DNA of 64,000 nucleotides from Gemmatimonadaceae bacterium (GTDB lineage: Bacteria; Gemmatimonadota; Gemmatimonadetes; Gemmatimonadales; Gemmatimonadaceae): positions 1 through 64,000 of the forward strand of contig DASQFN010000111.1 of NCBI GenBank assembly GCA_035633115.1, read 5' to 3'. The notes below the pieces were generated by a model. That model saw nothing but the letters and a program-made list of their open reading frames with translations, had not been told where the DNA came from and made no database searches. Positions within the stretch are counted from its first letter, which is position 1, and every line of letters begins with the position of its first letter. The position numbers and the translations under genes were made by a program. Positions 62,407 through 64,000 of this stretch are shown piece after piece.

Positions 62407-63201
62407 ATGACTGCGACTCAATCACTCGCCAAGGAATACTCGGCTAGCTCCGACGCCTATGCGCGTCGCTGGGCGCCGGTGATCGCACCTATGGCAAAGC
62501 CGATATTCAGCGCACTCCCTTTTGCCGGAGCACCATTGGTTCTCGACGTCGGTTCGGGCACTGGTGCAATGCTTCCCTATGTGAGAGCTGCGGCCCCGCA
62601 GGCACGCATCGTGGGACTCGACCGCGCCGAGGGAATGCTGGATATCGCGAAGGCGGCGGGATGGAGAGCAGTCGCCGTCGCTGACGGTCAGAAACTTCCC
62701 GCTCGCTCCGGCGCCGTCGATGTGGGGCTGCTCGTGTTCGTGTTGTTTCACTTTCCGGATCCCGTCGAAGCGCTGAGAGAGATGCGGCGGGCACTTCGTC
62801 CGGAAGGTCGCGTGGGAATCGTGGTATGGGGCACTGACCCTGGTGTGCCCGGCGCGTCCGTGTGGACGGAGGAGCTCGACCGCAAGGAAGCGGTGCCCGA
62901 GACGCGCGACCCGAGTGTCGTGAAGGTTCAGATCATGAACACTCCGGAGAAGCTCACGCAGGTTATTCACGCGAGCGGGCTCGAGGTCACGACGGTGTGG
63001 AGCGAGTGGTTCTGCCACGCGTTCAAGCTCGAGGAGCTCCTCAAGCTTCAGCTCGGGTGCGGTGTCGCATCGCGACGGCTGCCGAGTCTGTCCTCAAAGC
63101 GCAGGGCGAAGTGCGAGGCGCGGGTACGCGAGCGGCTCGCCGACTTCACTCCGGAGCAGCTCGAGTACCGGCCTGAGGTTCTCTTTGCGGTTGCTGGTTG
63201 A
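62407..63201 (+). CDS. SAM-dependent methyltransferase, class I
   Basis: 264 residues. LVLDVGSGTGAMLPYV is motif I, then IVGLDRAEGMLDIAK, AVADGQKLPARSGAVDVGLL and LREMRRALRPEGRVGIV follow. This is a UbiE/Methyltransf_11-type enzyme. The substrate cannot be told. ATG 62407 lies about 90 bp after the membrane protein gene. Confidence 0.88.
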   Translation: MTATQSLAKEYSASSDAYARRWAPVIAPMAKPIFSALPFAGAPLVLDVGSGTGAMLPYVRAAAPQARIVGLDRAEGMLDIAKAAGWRAVAVADGQKLPARSGAVDVGLLVFVLFHFPDPVEALREMRRALRPEGRVGIVVWGTDPGVPGASVWTEELDRKEAVPETRDPSVVKVQIMNTPEKLTQVIHASGLEVTTVWSEWFCHAFKLEELLKLQLGCGVASRRLPSLSSKRRAKCEARVRERLADFTPEQLEYRPEVLFAVAG

Positions 63202-63231
63202 GACTACAAGCTGAGAGCTGCAGGCAAATCG

Positions 63232-63714
63232 TTACTTGACGGCTGCATTCTGGTAGGTCCCCATGATCTCTCCGCTCGCGAGGACGTGCCCCTCCATCTC
63301 CTTCAGGAGATCGTTCTTCGTGGGCGGCGCAACAAAAGCCAGCTCCTTGTCGAGCGCGTAAACCTTGAAGAAGTACCGGTGCCTTCCAATCGGGGGGCAC
63401 GGACCTCCGTACTCTCTCTTGTCCCAGTCGTTTCGGCCGTGTGCGGCGCCACCGGGGAGACCTTTCTTCGACGCATCCTCGGGCAGACTCGATGTCGCGG
63501 CGGGAATGTTGTAGACAACCCAGTGTACGTAGACTCGCTGCGGTTTCTCGGGATCCGGTGCATCGGGGTCGTCCACGATGAGGGCGAAGCTCTTCGTTCC
63601 TGAAGGAGCGCCCGTCCAGGAGAGCGGAGGGGATGTGTCGTCACCCTCGCAGGTGCAGCGGGACGGTATTGACCCGCCCTGATCGAAAGCCGTTGATGTT
63701 ACCGAGAGTCGCAT
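63232..63714 (-). CDS. YbhB/YbcL-type PEBP protein
   Basis: 160 residues from ATG 63714. SRCTCEGDDTSPPLSWTGAP, LIVDDPDAPDPE, YVHWVVYNIP and YGGPCPPIGRHRYFFKVYAL are the ligand-binding motifs of the PEBP family (PF01161). The exact role of bacterial members is unclear. The longer frame to 63753 adds 13 residues without an RBS. Confidence 0.9.
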   Translation of the reverse strand: MRLSVTSTAFDQGGSIPSRCTCEGDDTSPPLSWTGAPSGTKSFALIVDDPDAPDPEKPQRVYVHWVVYNIPAATSSLPEDASKKGLPGGAAHGRNDWDKREYGGPCPPIGRHRYFFKVYALDKELAFVAPPTKNDLLKEMEGHVLASGEIMGTYQNAAVK

Positions 63715-63819
63715 TGTTTTTTCCGGGTTGAGAGCGGGAAACCGAATCAGCAAGCCGGGTGCCCAACGACCCGTTTCCCGTTGCCCGTACCAGTTGGCTG
63801 CTGCCTGTTGGCCGCTAGC

Positions 63820-63847
63820 CGTTCGCCGCTGCCCGTTCGCCGCTGCC
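63820..63847. repeat. 14-bp tandem repeat
   Basis: CGTTCGCCGCTGCC occurs twice in a row, within a stretch of similar short G/C-rich words (63780-63850). It ends just before the next gene's stop. Confidence 0.6.
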
Positions 63848-63849
63848 GG

Positions 63850-64000
63850 CTACCCGTCGGCCTGCCGAAGGGGCGCGCGGGCCACGACTATCGTGATGTT
63901 GTCGCTTCCGCCGCGCGACAAGGCCAGGTCGAGAAGCTCTGACGCGGCCTTCTCCGACGACTTTACGTTGCCAAGAGCCGCGGCGATCTCCTCGTCGGTC
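63850..64000 (-). CDS. PP2C-type protein phosphatase (N-terminus beyond window)
   Basis: Only the last 49 residues are inside: TDEEIAAALGNVKSSEKAAS, then SRGGSDNITIVVARAPLR. GGSDNIT is the C-terminal metal-binding motif of PP2C Ser/Thr phosphatases, which reverse Hanks-kinase phosphorylation. It is cut by the right edge. Confidence 0.85.
   Translation of the reverse strand, partial: TDEEIAAALGNVKSSEKAASELLDLALSRGGSDNITIVVARAPLRQADG

Overview
The window looks like a chromosomal piece of a soil-type Gemmatimonadota bacterium. The evidence is indirect: high-GC DNA, two Ser/Thr kinases that open with the QIERELGGGGMSRVFVATE-type N-terminus common in that phylum, Ala-rich linkers, and many secreted or lipoprotein hydrolases. 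No rRNA, tRNA or CRISPR array was seen.

Layout. (a) 1-3.8 kb, minus strand: a TM0106-type RecB-like nuclease/helicase cut by the window edge, preceded by a DEAD-box helicase whose amber stop lies in the same reading frame. (b) 3.9-24.5 kb: a defence/mobile island, visibly richer in A/T than its flanks. It holds several HNH endonucleases, an unassigned five-gene cluster (5.0-8.8 kb), a type III restriction-modification pair (mod-res), a DUF2779 nuclease, a ubiquitin-like conjugation operon (16.5-19.9 kb), a DUF2130 nuclease-like protein and another nuclease-like gene. The last part is interleaved with broken sulfatase and VWA-gene copies. (c) 25.5-35.7 kb: a WYL regulator pair, then several toxin-antitoxin loci (HigBA, HicB with a HicA stub, ParE with its antitoxin, VapBC) around a VWA protein, the intact sulfatase and a Ser/Thr kinase. 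(d) 35.7-64 kb: ordinary chromosome. It has a ceramidase-like protein, a diheme cytochrome c, a TPR Ser/Thr kinase, a D-aminoacylase-like hydrolase, a Crp regulator, metallopeptidases, a peroxiredoxin, a nucleoside hydrolase, an outer-membrane receptor, a bactofilin, a spermidine-synthase-like membrane protein, a methyltransferase, a PEBP protein and the end of a PP2C phosphatase.

The most interesting unit is the ubiquitin-like operon. Its order is a Multi_ubiq-type ubiquitin-like protein, an E2-like protein with no cysteine at the usual active-site position, a JAMM peptidase fused to a ThiF/E1 adenylating enzyme, a DUF6527 protein with a Cys/His cluster, and an SDH_sah (ClpP/SppA-like) serine protease. 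The last four genes overlap their neighbours (GTGA, GTGA, TAATG). A divergent ribbon-helix-helix regulator gene faces the operon across two interlocking promoter-like sequences that carry three ATGGTATC sites and a 14-bp palindrome. The arrangement suggests a regulated tagging, untagging and proteolysis pathway. Ubiquitin-like cores of this kind have been predicted in bacteria before; the linked protease and the operator layout are the less familiar parts.

Other structural signals are three sulfatase copies, two of them broken, with nuclease-like genes between them; a decayed VWA copy; and two intergenic inverted repeats between convergent genes that show compensatory base changes between their arms.
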